NCBI GenBank assembly: GCA_963971405.1
Contig: OZ020484.1
Span: 3,410,001 to 3,474,000, forward strand
Source: Psococerastis gibbosa
Lineage: Eukaryota; Arthropoda; Insecta; Psocodea; Psocidae
Direction of reading: 5' to 3'
DNA: 64,000 bases
The first letter of the stretch is position 1, and each line of letters starts with the position of its first letter. Under the pieces are notes generated by a model. It saw nothing but the letters and a program-made list of their open reading frames with translations, made no database searches and was not told the origin of the DNA. A program made the translations under genes and the position numbers. Shown piece after piece: positions 63,784-64,000 of this stretch.

Positions 63784-64000
63784 TGCTGGTAAGTTTGTCG
63801 TTATCGCTTATGTACAGATTGGTTCAGTAGAACTACTATTCAGCAAATCGCAAATTGAGTAACGAAACCGGACAGGTTGCTATGGCAAAAAACTGTTTTG
63901 GTTCTCCGGAAAATAAGTTTTTTTGAAACAATTATAGAAAATTAACGGTCGAATGCATTGCGTGCCCTACCATTATTAGTATGTGGTAATGTGTTGGTCT

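Larger units (their letters stand above)
61770..64000 (+). repeat. Tandem array carrying SLC22 exon copies (right array)
   Basis: Units start near 61770, 62222 and 63858 at 'gtaacg-aacc-gacagg'. The second is interrupted by the 62640-63783 insertion. The array runs out of the window at 64000. Confidence 0.8.

Overview
The window is arthropod, most likely insect, nuclear DNA. It has spliced genes with GT-AG introns, many non-LTR, LTR, Penelope-like and hAT-type element remnants, tRNA-derived SINE-like repeats and TTAGG-like repeats. The species cannot be told from the sequence. Only two host genes are visible, both as partial models. About 12.0-20.2 kb (+) holds seven phase-compatible exons of an SLC22-type organic cation/carnitine transporter of the major facilitator superfamily. 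A weak candidate first exon lies near 7.7 kb, and one in-frame TAG interrupts the third visible exon. About 47.8-56.3 kb (+) holds two exons of a protein ending in an Smr domain, separated by an 8-kb intron full of repeats.

The most remarkable region is 22.8-38.3 kb. It is a giant, almost perfect palindrome centred on base 31157. Each arm carries an intact 101-codon gene (possibly a single-strand-binding protein) followed by an intact 1326-codon gene for a zinc-finger family B DNA polymerase of the virus/Polinton-like, probably protein-primed kind. In both arms the two genes are preceded by the same roughly 90-105 bp leader cassette. The polymerase copies differ at two residues. The centre is a TTAGG-like repeat array folded back on itself, and the outer ends are C-rich repeats. 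No integrase, ATPase, protease or capsid gene is seen, so this is not an ordinary Polinton. It looks like a head-to-head dimer of a small linear PolB replicon or virus-like element. The left end also carries a third, truncated leader and, antisense to it, a broken fragment resembling an alphavirus-like superfamily 1 RNA-virus helicase. A 200-N gap abuts the left end, so an assembly artefact must be excluded.

Around this element the DNA is repeat-rich. A segment of about 5 kb at the left edge (1-5.0 kb) recurs in direct orientation at 57.1-61.9 kb. Next to both copies, a tandem repeat of about 450 bp carries one exon of the SLC22 gene plus transposon sequence, which amounts to amplification of a coding exon as a satellite. 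Several hAT-type non-autonomous elements can be delimited exactly by 8-bp target duplications: 43878-44221, 45484-47109 with 45583-46222 nested in it, 55875-56037 and, less cleanly, 17641-18930 and 11710-11920. Other mobile remnants are a Ty3/gypsy integrase (21.4-22.5 kb), several 5'-truncated LINEs, a Penelope-like GIY-YIG fragment with a likely hammerhead ribozyme (62.6-63.8 kb) and a small LTR-element remnant (50.8-52.3 kb). The rest is AT-rich intron or intergenic DNA without recognisable genes.
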